Part shown: positions 1 to 8,513 of the stretch, piece after piece
Layout: the number at the start of each line of letters is the position of its first letter
Numbering within the stretch: the stretch's first letter is position 1
Assembly (NCBI GenBank): GCA_036389375.1
Contig: DASVQA010000104.1
Span: 1 to 32,699, forward strand
Source: QHXQ01 sp036389375
GTDB lineage: Bacteria; Acidobacteriota; Blastocatellia; Pyrinomonadales; Pyrinomonadaceae
Direction of reading: 5' to 3'
DNA: 32,699 bases
The notes under the pieces: model-generated
What the model was told of the DNA's origin: nothing
The model's input: only the letters and a program-made list of their open reading frames with translations
Databases searched by the model: none
Translations under genes and position numbers: made by a program

Positions 1-725
1 GCCAATTGCCGCGTGATGTTGTTGATCTCGCTCTGCGCCTGCTCGATGCTGACGCCGTCTCTGAGCCGGCCGATGGTCGTTAAGAAGTGGAAGCGGCGCG
101 TGCTCGTGTCCGGCGTGTTAAAGGCGATGGGGGCCCAGAGCAGCGCGTTGCGTGGATACTGAAAGCCCTGCGGCGCAACGCCGACGACCGTATAGGGTTG
201 CCCGCTCAAAGTGATGGTCTGGCCGACGACGTTCGGGTTGCCGCCAAAGCGGCGCTGCCACAGCCCGTAGCTTAAGACGACGACCGTGTTGCGCCCGCCC
301 TGTTCCTCTTCCGGCAGGAAGGCACGACCCTTGAGCGGCGCGACGCCGATCGTGTCGAAGAAGTTGGCGCTGGTGCGCGCGGCGGTGGCTCGTTCCGGCT
401 CGCCTTCGCCCGTGATGGCGAACGAAGCGTTCTGCACGGCGGCAAGTTGCGTGAACGAGCGGTTCTGCGCGCGTATGTCTAGAAAGTCGGGCGGCGAGAC
501 AGAACCGCCTTTCTCGCCCGTCTGCAAGCTCATCGCCTCGCCAAACACTAGCCGCTCCGGTTGCGCGAACGGCAACGGGCGCAGCAGCACCGCGTTCAGC
601 ACCGAGAAGATGGCCGTGTTCGCGCCGATGCCGAGCGCCAGCGCAATGATCGCCACGACCGTAAAGCCCGGTCGCCTCAGCAGCACGCGCAACCCATAAC
701 TTATATCCTGCCAGAAAGTACCCAT
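1..725 (-). CDS. P1: ADOP-family permease, N-terminal 241 residues (cut by window edge)
   Basis: This is the 5' part of an ADOP gene that runs off the left edge. Translation from the ATG at 725..723 begins MGTFWQDISYGLRVLLRRPG, followed by a membrane helix at about residues 21-45 with the family hallmark GIGANTAIFSV and then LRPLP. The first MacB-like extracytoplasmic core follows, with NFFDTIGV, VVVLSYGLWQRRFGG, YTVVGVAP and GRLRDGVSIEQAQ in the usual order. A GGAG ribosome binding site lies seven bases upstream of the ATG. It is the last gene of the array in transcription order within the window and is preceded by repeat element E1. The FtsX domains and second half lie outside, so intactness cannot be judged. 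Function of the family is unknown; no substrate is inferred. Confidence 0.93.
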   Translation of the reverse strand, partial: MGTFWQDISYGLRVLLRRPGFTVVAIIALALGIGANTAIFSVLNAVLLRPLPFAQPERLVFGEAMSLQTGEKGGSVSPPDFLDIRAQNRSFTQLAAVQNASFAITGEGEPERATAARTSANFFDTIGVAPLKGRAFLPEEEQGGRNTVVVLSYGLWQRRFGGNPNVVGQTITLSGQPYTVVGVAPQGFQYPRNALLWAPIAFNTPDTSTRRFHFLTTIGRLRDGVSIEQAQSEINNITRQL

Positions 726-742
726 AGCGAATCTCCGAGAAC

Positions 743-815
743 AGTGACGAGTGCTGAGTGCTGCGTGCTGAGTCCTAAGTCAAAGCAAGCTGTCTGTCAC
801 CTAGCACGCAGCACT
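743..815. repeat. E1: heptamer inverted-repeat element between P2 and P1
   Basis: The arm is a run of seven-base units (agtgacg, agtgctg, agtgctg, cgtgctg, agtccta). A perfect 13-bp stem pairs 757..769 with 803..815, and the loop carries the core caaagcaagctgtctgtc. The element starts right after the P2 stop codon and ends just before the P1 ribosome binding site. The first unit (agtgacg) is of the E2 type and the rest of the E5-E12 type, so this copy looks like a hybrid. No U-tract follows on the transcribed strand, so a classical intrinsic terminator is not supported. Confidence 0.8.
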
Positions 816-3293
816 TCATTCATATCTGAGTGCCACCATCGGATCGACCTTTGTGGCTCTGCGCGCCGGCAGGTAGCTGGCGAGGAGCGTGACGACGAGC
901 AGGAGCAGCGCCACGCCCGTGTAGGTCAACGGGTCGGCGGCGCTCACGCCGTAGAGCAGGCTGGTCAGAAAGCGCGTCACGACGAAGGCGGCGCAGAGAC
1001 CGACGGCGATGCCTGCGAGCGCGAGCCGCAGCCCCTGTCGCAGCACAAGCCGGAACACGTCGCGCGCCTGCGCGCCGAGCGCGAGGCGGACGCCGAACTC
1101 GTGCGTGCGCTGCGTCACGGCGTAACTCACCAGCCCGAAGATGCCGACCGCCGCGAGCGCAAGCCCCAGCAGCCCGAAGAGACCCGCCACCGTCGCCACG
1201 AGGCGCTGCGGCAGGAGCGTCAGGCTCATCGCTTCGGTGAGCGGCTGGGCGCTCAGGAGCGGCAGGTTGGGTTCGAGCGCGCGCACCTCGCGGCGGATGG
1301 CGGCGAACGTATCGGCCGGCGCGGCATGCGTGCGGACGTGCAGGATGAGCCGCGAAAAGGCGGCGTCATCGAGCGGCTGCTCAAACGGCGTGTAGACGAA
1401 GTAGGTTGGTTGCCAACCGATGCTTGCGCCCGTGCCGCCGCGCACGACGCCGACGATCTGCACCGGCTCGTGCCCTTTCGGCGGCGGCGCGTTGTCGGCG
1501 TAGATGTACTGCCCGACGGGGTCGCGGTCGGGGAAGAAGCGGCGCGCGAGCGTCTCGTCAATGATGGCGACGCGAGGTGCGCCCGCGCGATCCGCGTCAG
1601 TGAAGTTGCGCCCGCGCAGAACGGGGATCCGCATCGTCTCGAAGTAAGTCGGCGAGACGGGATTGAAGCCCACTTCGGTCGGCTGCTCGTTGATGAAGAA
1701 GCCGGTCATCGGATAGCCCGTGCCGACGGGAATGCCAGCGGCGAGGCCCGCGCGCTCGACGCCGGGCAGGGCCGCGACGCGCTCGGTCAGTTGCCGGTAG
1801 AAGACGCGCGTGCGCTCACCCGTGTAGCCGAGCACGTGCGGGTCGAGCGTAACGGTCAGCACCTCTTCGGGCTGCGCGCCGGGGAAGACCGTGCGCGCAC
1901 GCGTGAGCGCGCGGGTGAAGAGACCGGCGCTAACGAGCAGCAGCAGGGCGAGCGCGATCTGCCCGGCCACGAACAGGTCGCGCAGGCGCGAGCGTCTAAA
2001 CCCGCGGCCGCCCGTGTCGTCCTTGAGCGCGCTGACCAAATCCTGCTTCGACGCTTGCAGCGCGGGCGCAAGCCCAAAGAGCACGCCCGTCACGGACGAG
2101 AGCAGCAGCGTGAACGCGAAGACGCGCCAATCGGGTCGGAAGTCGGGCGCAAACGGCAGCCGCTCGGCCGGCGCGAACAGCAGCAGCAGGTCGGTCAGCC
2201 ACAACGCACAGAGCGCGCCCGCCGCCCCGCTGACCAGACAGAGCAGCATGCTCTCGGTCAACAACTGCCGCATGATGCGCGCGCGCCCTGCGCCCAAAGC
2301 GAGGCGCACCGCGATCTCTCTGCGCCGCGCGAGCGCCCGCGCGAGCAACAGGCTCGACAGGTTCGCGCACGCGATCAGGAGGACGAGGCCGACGATGGCG
2401 AACAGCAGTCCGATGAAGCCGACCAGACTGTCGCGCATGTCGGCGGGCAACGCACCGACGGGCGCGAGTTGCACGCCCAGAAACTCCGCGTGGCGTTCTT
2501 CGCCGCCCGGCAGAATCTTGTCCTCCGGGTGCGCCGCCTGAACTTGCAGCGCCAGCATGGAGAGTTGCGTCTGCGCCTGTGCAGCCGTCACGCCTGCGCG
2601 CAAGCGCCCCTCCATGTGCAGCCATTCGGCGTTGCGCGCGTGCAGCATGTCGCTGCCGGGCACAACCTGCGGCTGCATCATCAGCGGCACCCACACGTCC
2701 GGCGCGTAGAGCGGCACGGTGCTGACGAACTGCTGCGGCGCGACGCCCACGATGGTGAACTGATGCCCGTTGAGCGCGACTGTTTTGCCGACCGCCGCCG
2801 GGTCGCCGCCGAACAGACGTTGCCATGTGCCGTAGCTCAGGACGGCGACGGGGCGCGCCTCCGGCGTCGCGTCTTCATCGGGCGCAAAGAAACGGCCTTG
2901 CGCGGGGCGCACGCCGAGCACATCGAAATAGTTGCCGCTGACGATCATGCCGAACGACTGTTCCGCGTCGCCGCCCGCCGTCAAACTCATCGTTGCTTCG
3001 CCCCAGCACAGCAACCCCGTGAACACCTCGTTATGATCACGATAGAACTGATAATCAGGATAAGAGACGCTGAACGTCTGCCCGCGCCCCTCGCTCGTCA
3101 CCTTCTGCACGCTGACCAACTGCTGCGACGCAGCCAAAGGTAACGGGCGCAGCAACAGCGCGTTGACCACCGAGAAGATGGCCGTGTTCGCGCCGATGCC
3201 TAACGCCAGCGACAACACCGCCACCAACGCAAACGCCGGACTCTTCGCCAGCGTCCGCAGCGCATAACGCACATCCTGAACTAGCGTGCCCAT
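816..3293 (-). CDS. P2: ADOP-family duplicated permease (825 aa)
   Basis: Full-length ADOP protein. Predicted helices lie at about 21-46, 290-315, 345-367, 388-412, 440-460, 697-725, 755-780 and 788-808, giving two MacB-like units in one chain. Core domain 1 (about 50-285) has VSGNYFDVLGV and a PDVWVPLMM segment; core 2 (about 462-695) has the YFETMRIPVLRGRNF block. Coupling-type motifs are REIAVRLALGAGR (325-337) and HEFGVRLALGAQ (731-742); F replaces the usual I in the second. IACANLSSLLLARA differs from the usual IACANVANLLLARA. Its second core is compact. With P3, P10 and P12 it belongs to a subgroup with LP(V/L)xxxxxLV after helix 1. The ATG has GGGAG five bases upstream. The C-terminus is the family signature ARRATKVDPMVALRYE. 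No ATPase is adjacent. Confidence 0.95.
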   Translation of the reverse strand: MGTLVQDVRYALRTLAKSPAFALVAVLSLALGIGANTAIFSVVNALLLRPLPLAASQQLVSVQKVTSEGRGQTFSVSYPDYQFYRDHNEVFTGLLCWGEATMSLTAGGDAEQSFGMIVSGNYFDVLGVRPAQGRFFAPDEDATPEARPVAVLSYGTWQRLFGGDPAAVGKTVALNGHQFTIVGVAPQQFVSTVPLYAPDVWVPLMMQPQVVPGSDMLHARNAEWLHMEGRLRAGVTAAQAQTQLSMLALQVQAAHPEDKILPGGEERHAEFLGVQLAPVGALPADMRDSLVGFIGLLFAIVGLVLLIACANLSSLLLARALARRREIAVRLALGAGRARIMRQLLTESMLLCLVSGAAGALCALWLTDLLLLFAPAERLPFAPDFRPDWRVFAFTLLLSSVTGVLFGLAPALQASKQDLVSALKDDTGGRGFRRSRLRDLFVAGQIALALLLLVSAGLFTRALTRARTVFPGAQPEEVLTVTLDPHVLGYTGERTRVFYRQLTERVAALPGVERAGLAAGIPVGTGYPMTGFFINEQPTEVGFNPVSPTYFETMRIPVLRGRNFTDADRAGAPRVAIIDETLARRFFPDRDPVGQYIYADNAPPPKGHEPVQIVGVVRGGTGASIGWQPTYFVYTPFEQPLDDAAFSRLILHVRTHAAPADTFAAIRREVRALEPNLPLLSAQPLTEAMSLTLLPQRLVATVAGLFGLLGLALAAVGIFGLVSYAVTQRTHEFGVRLALGAQARDVFRLVLRQGLRLALAGIAVGLCAAFVVTRFLTSLLYGVSAADPLTYTGVALLLLVVTLLASYLPARRATKVDPMVALRYE

Positions 3294-3307
3294 GAATCTC
3301 CCTTAAG

Positions 3308-3382
3308 AACAGTGACGAGTGACAAGTGACAAGTAACGAGTGACGAGTTAAGGCAAGCTCCTGCCCGGCACTCGGCACTGCT
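3308..3382. repeat. E2: variant heptamer (AGTGACG) element between P3 and P2
   Basis: The left part is six seven-base units of agtgacg/agtgaca/agtaacg. The right part, ggcactcggcactgct at 3367..3382, pairs with 3308..3323 at 13 of 16 positions. The loop holds aaggcaagctcctgcc, recognisably the core seen in the other spacers. It is the weakest stem of the series and may be decaying or may have exchanged its arm units. Confidence 0.65.
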
Positions 3383-5887
3383 TTAGTCGTGTCTGAGCGC
3401 GACCATCGGATCGACCTTCGTGGCGCGGCGGGCGGGCACGTAGCTCGCCAGCAAAGCGACCAGCATGAGCGCAAGCGGCGCGAGCGTGAACGTGACCACG
3501 TCGCGCGTGCCGACGCCGTAGAGAAAGCTGGCGAGCACGCGCGTCGCCATCGCCGCTGCCACAAGACCCACGACGACGCCCACCGCGACGAGCGTCATGG
3601 ATTGGCCCAATACGAGCCGCAGGACTGCGCCGGTCTGCGCGCCGAGCGCGATGCGGATCCCGATCTCGCGCGTGCGGCGTGCGACGACAAACGACATCAC
3701 ACCGTATAGCCCGACCGCCGCGAGCACGACCGCGAGCACGCCAAAGCCGGTGAGCAACAGCGCGCCCATGCGCGCCGGATAGAGCGCGTCGCCGATGACC
3801 TGCGTCATCGGCTGCACGTCTGTGAGCGGCAGGTTCGGTTCAAGCGCCTGCACCTCGCGGCGCACCGCCGCCGCCAACGCCGCCGGCTCGTTCGACGTGC
3901 GTACCAGAAGCGTCATGCCGGTCTCGTGGTTCTGCGCGAGCGGCAGGTAGGCAAAAGGTATCGGGTTCTCGCCGAGCGTGCGGTACTTGCTGTCGCGCGC
4001 CACACCTATGATCTCCACCCAAGGGCCTTGCGCGCCGCGAAAACTCAGGTGCTGCCCCAGCGGCTCCTGACCCGCCAGATGCCGCCGCACGAAGGTTTCG
4101 TTGACGATGACGACGGGCGGGCGGTCTTCCGCATCGCGCGCGTCGAAGTCGCGCCCGCGCACGAGCGCGATGCCCGTCGTCTGGAAATAGCCGTCGCCGA
4201 TGGTGTTGACGTTGATGGTGTTCGGATTGTCGCTCGCGTTGTCGTTCTCGTTGCGATATGCGCCGACATCCGCGCCCGTCCGGCCGGCGATCAGCAGCCC
4301 GCGCACGGAACTGCCGCCGCCAAGCGGCAGGATGCGCGCCACGCTCGCCGCTTCGACGCCGGGCAGCGCACGCACGCGCTCGACCGCCTGCCGGTAAAAC
4401 TCACGACCCTGCGGGCGCGTGTAGCGCAGCAGGTTGACGCTGAGCGGTGCGGCCAAAATCCTGTCCGCATCAAAGCCCGTGCTGATCGCCTGCGCGTGTT
4501 GCAGGCTGCGCAGGAACAGCCCCGCGCCGACCAGCAGCACGAGCGAGAGCGCGACCTGTGCGACGACGAGCAGGCTGCGCGCGCTCACACGCCGCCGCTC
4601 GTCGAGTGGCGCGCTGTCGTTCTTCAAGGCGTTGACGAGATCGGGACGCGAGGCTTGCAGCGCGGGCACAAGCCCGAAGATGAGGCCGGTTAAAAGCGAC
4701 AGCGCGCCGGTGAAGACAAGCACGCGCCGGTCGAAACTGAACTCCGGCCGGATCGGCAGGACGCCCGGCGGTGGCGGCACGGCGGCGAGCAGATCGGTCA
4801 GCCACACGGCGAGCAGCAGCCCAAGGCCGCCGCCGAGAAGTGCGAGCAGCACGCTCTCGGTCAACAACTGCCGCACGAGCCTGAGCCGCCCCGCGCCGAG
4901 CGCCAGCCGCACCGCGATCTCTTTGCGCCGCGCCGACGCGCGCGCCAGCAACAGGTTGGCCACGTTCGCGCACGCGATCAAAAGCACCAGCCCGACGACG
5001 CCGACGAGCAGCCGCGCCGCCGACACGAGCGAGCCGCGCGCGTCCGGGTCGCCCTGACTGACGAAGCTGAGCGTGCCGATGCGCCCGCGATTCGTCTCCG
5101 GGTGCGCCTCGCCCTGTCGTTGCATGAGCGCGCCGACCTCGGCTTGCGCCTGTTCGATGGTCGCGCCGTCTTTGAGCCGGCCGATGAGCAGCAACCAGCG
5201 ATTACTGCGCACGCCGAGCAGGTCGGGATTCATCTCGCCCGAATAGCCGCCGCGCGGCGGGCGTACCACCGCCTGCATCATCATCGGCACGTAGATGTTG
5301 TTGACGCGGTCGCTCTCCGTCCCGTTGAACTCCGGCGGCGTGACGCCGACGATGGTGAACTGCTGCCCGTTCAGCGCCACCTGCCGCCCGACGATGTTCG
5401 GGTCGCCGCCAAACGTGCGCTGCCATAGCCCGTGACTGATGACCACGACCGGATACTTACCCGGCGTCTGGTCTTCCTCCGGTGTGAAGGTGCGCCCGCG
5501 CGCCGCGCGCACGCCGAGCACGTCGAAGTAGTTGCCGCTGACGACGAGACCGGAGACCTGTTCGGGCTGCTCGCCGCTACGCAGGCTGACGGTGATGCCG
5601 CCGCGCGCGACGAGACCGGCGAACGACTGACTTTGATCGCGCAGGTCTACGTAGTCGGGATAAGAAGCGACGCTGTAAGGCGCACCCGGCATGCCGGTGA
5701 AGAGATAGACGAGCCGTTCCGGCGCAGCCACCGGCAGCGGGCGCAACAGCGTCGCATAGACAAGGCTGAAGATGGCCGTGTTCGCCCCGATGCCGAGCGC
5801 GAGCGCCAGCACCGCCACCACGGTAAAGCCCGGCCGCCTCACCAACATCCGCAACCCGTAACGCACATCTTGCAGCAACGTATTCAC
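3383..5887 (-). CDS. P3: ADOP-family duplicated permease (834 aa, GTG start)
   Basis: Full-length member. Helices are predicted at about 21-47, 293-315, 343-365, 388-412, 438-461, 707-732, 755-783 and 800-817. The start is GTG (5887..5885); no in-frame ATG lies between it and the GGAGG six bases upstream, so GTG is preferred. Core 1 contains VVSGNYFDVLGVRAARGR and the subgroup motif PPEFNGTE (185-192) before a VPMMM strand. Core 2 has an unusual Asn-rich stretch at 546-561 and the block PPVVIVNETFVRRHLAGQEPLGQ. Both coupling-type motifs are present (KEIAVRLALGAGR; REIGIRIALGAQ). The last residues are VALRHD instead of VALRYE. It is closest in style to P10 (shared FNGTE, SLV at helix 1, PARM before helix 6). 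Function unknown. Confidence 0.95.
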   Translation of the reverse strand: MNTLLQDVRYGLRMLVRRPGFTVVAVLALALGIGANTAIFSLVYATLLRPLPVAAPERLVYLFTGMPGAPYSVASYPDYVDLRDQSQSFAGLVARGGITVSLRSGEQPEQVSGLVVSGNYFDVLGVRAARGRTFTPEEDQTPGKYPVVVISHGLWQRTFGGDPNIVGRQVALNGQQFTIVGVTPPEFNGTESDRVNNIYVPMMMQAVVRPPRGGYSGEMNPDLLGVRSNRWLLLIGRLKDGATIEQAQAEVGALMQRQGEAHPETNRGRIGTLSFVSQGDPDARGSLVSAARLLVGVVGLVLLIACANVANLLLARASARRKEIAVRLALGAGRLRLVRQLLTESVLLALLGGGLGLLLAVWLTDLLAAVPPPPGVLPIRPEFSFDRRVLVFTGALSLLTGLIFGLVPALQASRPDLVNALKNDSAPLDERRRVSARSLLVVAQVALSLVLLVGAGLFLRSLQHAQAISTGFDADRILAAPLSVNLLRYTRPQGREFYRQAVERVRALPGVEAASVARILPLGGGSSVRGLLIAGRTGADVGAYRNENDNASDNPNTINVNTIGDGYFQTTGIALVRGRDFDARDAEDRPPVVIVNETFVRRHLAGQEPLGQHLSFRGAQGPWVEIIGVARDSKYRTLGENPIPFAYLPLAQNHETGMTLLVRTSNEPAALAAAVRREVQALEPNLPLTDVQPMTQVIGDALYPARMGALLLTGFGVLAVVLAAVGLYGVMSFVVARRTREIGIRIALGAQTGAVLRLVLGQSMTLVAVGVVVGLVAAAMATRVLASFLYGVGTRDVVTFTLAPLALMLVALLASYVPARRATKVDPMVALRHD

Positions 5888-5893
5888 TATGAA

Positions 5894-5898
5894 CCTCC
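5894..5898 (-). promoter_or_regulatory. Ribosome binding site of P3, fixing a GTG start
   Basis: GGAGG on the minus strand, six bases before GTG at 5887..5885. No ATG lies in frame at a usable distance, so this site supports the GTG start and the conserved N-terminus beginning NTLLQDVRYGLRML. Confidence 0.8.
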
Positions 5899-5903
5899 GG
5901 TTC

Positions 5904-5998
5904 GAGTCCAGCGAGTTTGGCGAGTCCGGCGAGTGCGGAGTCTAAAAGCAGTTGTTCTTTGACTCGGTAGACTCGCCGGACTCGCCGGACTGACGACT
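5904..5998. repeat. E3: nine-base-unit (GAGTCCGGC) inverted-repeat element between P4 and P3
   Basis: Arms here are built from nine-base units (gagtccagc, gagtttggc, gagtccggc) instead of heptamers. gagtccggcgagt at 5922..5934 pairs perfectly with actcgccggactc at 5971..5983. The loop reads taaaagcagttgttctttgact, similar to the core caaagcaagctgtctttcact of other spacers although the arms are unrelated. It fills the whole gap between the P4 stop and the P3 ribosome binding site. Confidence 0.75.
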
Positions 5999-8419
5999 TC
6001 ATTCATATCTCAAGGCGACCATCGGATCGACCTTCGTCGCGCGGCGCGCGGGCACGAGGCAACCGGCGAGGGCGACCGAGGCTAACAGGAACGAAACGGC
6101 GGCGTAGGTCGCCGGGTCGGTCGCCGAGACGCTGAAGAGCAGCCCCGTCATAAGCCGCGTCAGCGCGAGCGAAGCGGCGAAGCCGACGGCGATGCCGACC
6201 GCCGCGAGCAGCATCCCCCGCCCGACGACCAGCCTGAACACGTCCGCTGCGCGCGCGCCCAAGGCCATGCGAACGGCCAGTTCGTGCGTGCGCTGCGTGA
6301 CGGTGTAGGCCATTACGCCGTATAGCCCGACGGCCGCGAGCGCGAGCGCAAGTCCGGCGAAGAGGCCGAGCAAGAGCATGTTGAAGCGGCGCTGGGCGCG
6401 GCGCTCGGACAGTTGCTCGTCCATCGTGCGGACGGCATAGACGGGCTGGTCGGGGTCGAGCGCGCGCACTTGCGTGCGGACGAGGTTGGCGAGCGCGGCC
6501 GGGTCGCCCGCCGTGCGCACGACGAGCATCATCGAGCCGGCCCCCCCTTGCGCGTGCGGGAAGAACGTCTCGGGGCGCACCTCCGCGTTGAAGTCGGTGC
6601 GCTTCATGTCGGCGACGACGCCGACGATGGTCAACCACTGGCTGTCCTCCCCGCCCGGATCGCCGTAGAGGTAGCGATGCCCGAGCGGGTCTTCGTTGGG
6701 GAAGAATTTGCGGGCGAACGTCTCGTTGACGATGGCGACGGGCGTAGCGCCGTCGCGGTCGCGCGCGTCGAAGAAGCGCCCGCGCAGGAGCGGCGTGCCC
6801 ATCACCTTGAAGAAGTCGGGCGTGGTCGCGTCGAACGGCACTTCCGTGCGCTCGGCGGCGCGCGGGTTCGGCCGCCCTTCGATGGTGATGATCGTCGAGT
6901 TCGGCGTGTTGCTCAAAAGGATCGTGCCGACCGCCGCGACGCCTTCGACGCCGGGCGAGTTGCGCAAACGCTCCATTAACTGCTCGTAGAAGGCGACGCG
7001 CTTCGCCCGCTCGCTGTACTTCGCGCGCGGCAGCGACACGCTCGCCGTAAGCAGCCCCTCGGGCCGGTAGCCGAGTTTGAACTCCTGAAGCCGCACGAAG
7101 CTCTTGAGCAGCAGCCCCGCGCCGACGAGCAGCACGAGCGTTAGGGCGATCTCGGAGACAACGAGCAGGTCGCGCAGACGCCGGCCGCGCCCGCCCGTGG
7201 TGTCGCTGCGCCCGCCCTCCTTCAGCGTCTCGTTCAGGTCGGGCTTCGAGGCTTGGAGCGCCGGCGCAAGCCCGAAGACGAGCGCCGTCACGCACGAGAG
7301 GCCGAGCGCGAAGGCGAAGACGCGCGCGTCCACGCCGATCTGTTCGAGCCGGGGCGTGTCGGCGGGCGCTAGCGCCTTGAGCGCGCCGAGGCCCCACATG
7401 GCGAGCAACGCCCCGGCCACGCCGCCCGCAAGCGCGAGCAGCACGCTCTCGGTGAGCAGTTGCCGGACGATGCGGCCGCGCCCCGCGCCGAGCGCCGCGC
7501 GGATAGCGATCTCACGTCCGCGCGCCGTCGCGCGCGCGAGCAGCAGGTTGGCCACGTTCGCGCATGCGATCAGCAGCACGAAGCCGACCGCGCCGAGCAG
7601 CACAAAGAGCGCCGGGCGCACGTTCCCGACGATCTGGGTGTGCAGCGGGACGGGGTTGACGCCGTAGCCGCCGAGGTCTGGGTACTGCTGCTCCAGCCGG
7701 GCCCAGATGCCGCCCAACTCGGTGCGCGCTTGCTCGAAGGTCACGCCCGGCTTCAGGCGGCCGATGATCGACAGCCAGAAGGCGCTGCGCGCCTGCTTCG
7801 CATCCGGCGGGGCCGCGAGTGGCACCCACAGATCGATCTCCTTGCCGGGGAAGGCGAAGTCGGGCGGCATCACGCCAACGACAGTGCGCGTCGCGCCGTT
7901 CAGGGAGATGTTCTGCCCGATGACCTGCGGGTCGCCGCCGAAGCGCCGCTGCCACAGCCCGTGGCTGATGAGGACGACCGTATCGCGCCCCGGCTGCTCC
8001 GCCTCCTGCGTGAAAGGGTTGCCCAGCGCGGGCGGCGTGCCCATCACCTCGAAGAAGGTGGCGGTCGTCGCGGCCCCGATGACGCGCTCCGGCTCGCCCA
8101 CGCCCGTCAGGTTGAAGCCCTGCGTGGTGTAGGCGGCCAGTTGCGCGAAGGTCGTGTTCTGGTTGCGGTAGTCCTCGTAGTTTGGGTAGGAGTGGATGTC
8201 TTCGTGCATCCCGAAGCGGCGGTTGTCCATCCAGATCATCACGAGGCGGTCAGGCTCGCGGAACGGGAGCGGACGCCACAGCACCGCGTTCATCACGCTA
8301 AAGATCGCCGTCGTCGCTCCCACCCCAAGCGCCAGCGCCAACACCGCGACGACCGTAAAGCCCGGGCTTCTCCACAACATCCGCGCGCCGTAGCGCACGT
8401 CCTGCCAAAAGTTACCCAT
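5999..8419 (-). CDS. P4: ADOP-family duplicated permease (806 aa)
   Basis: Full-length member. Helices are predicted at about 21-45, 269-293, 325-346, 366-390, 419-440, 680-705, 728-755 and 772-790. Helix 1 carries GVGATTAIFSV in place of the usual GIGANTAIFSV. Core 1 shows the second subgroup pattern, PPDFAFPGKEIDLWVPL, then GRLKPGVTFEQA. The first permease domain has LLGAVGFVLLIACANVANLL and REIAIRAALGAGR; the second has HELAVRMALGARAADVF, where LA replaces the usual IG. The cytoplasmic linker after helix 4 has LNETLKEGGRS. Core 2 has TPVAIVNETFARKFFP. The ATG at 8419 has GGAGG five bases upstream. It is flanked by two atypical repeat elements, E3 and E4. Confidence 0.95.
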   Translation of the reverse strand: MGNFWQDVRYGARMLWRSPGFTVVAVLALALGVGATTAIFSVMNAVLWRPLPFREPDRLVMIWMDNRRFGMHEDIHSYPNYEDYRNQNTTFAQLAAYTTQGFNLTGVGEPERVIGAATTATFFEVMGTPPALGNPFTQEAEQPGRDTVVLISHGLWQRRFGGDPQVIGQNISLNGATRTVVGVMPPDFAFPGKEIDLWVPLAAPPDAKQARSAFWLSIIGRLKPGVTFEQARTELGGIWARLEQQYPDLGGYGVNPVPLHTQIVGNVRPALFVLLGAVGFVLLIACANVANLLLARATARGREIAIRAALGAGRGRIVRQLLTESVLLALAGGVAGALLAMWGLGALKALAPADTPRLEQIGVDARVFAFALGLSCVTALVFGLAPALQASKPDLNETLKEGGRSDTTGGRGRRLRDLLVVSEIALTLVLLVGAGLLLKSFVRLQEFKLGYRPEGLLTASVSLPRAKYSERAKRVAFYEQLMERLRNSPGVEGVAAVGTILLSNTPNSTIITIEGRPNPRAAERTEVPFDATTPDFFKVMGTPLLRGRFFDARDRDGATPVAIVNETFARKFFPNEDPLGHRYLYGDPGGEDSQWLTIVGVVADMKRTDFNAEVRPETFFPHAQGGAGSMMLVVRTAGDPAALANLVRTQVRALDPDQPVYAVRTMDEQLSERRAQRRFNMLLLGLFAGLALALAAVGLYGVMAYTVTQRTHELAVRMALGARAADVFRLVVGRGMLLAAVGIAVGFAASLALTRLMTGLLFSVSATDPATYAAVSFLLASVALAGCLVPARRATKVDPMVALRYE

Positions 8420-8434
8420 AAGACCTCCAAGAAC

Positions 8435-8502
8435 AGTGACAAGTAGCGGTCAGCCTTCAGCTTTCAGCAAAGACAAAGCTGAAAACTGAAAGGCTGACCG
8501 CT
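8435..8502. repeat. E4: CAGCCTT/CAGCTTT hairpin element between P5 and P4
   Basis: A strong stem pairs 8445..8468 with 8478..8502 (one bulge and one mismatch) around the nine-base loop aaagacaaa. Arm units are cagcctt, cagcttt and cagcaaa, again seven bases long but unrelated to AGTGCTG. It is preceded by a single agtgaca unit at 8435..8441, as if a different hairpin had replaced the rest of an E2-like element. The usual core is not recognisable here. Confidence 0.8.
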
Positions 8503-8513
8503 GCTCGCTTCCT

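Noticed and set aside
743..815. Spacer hairpins as intrinsic terminators
   Set aside because: No T-rich run follows the stems on the transcribed strand, and termination after every gene would require a promoter in each short spacer, none of which is evident. Partial attenuation is still possible.
561..3143. An 860-codon open frame on the plus strand opposite P2
   Set aside because: It is a shadow of P2 caused by G+C-rich codon bias: the product is rich in Arg, His, Gln and Glu with no recognisable domain, while the minus frame encodes a clear family member.
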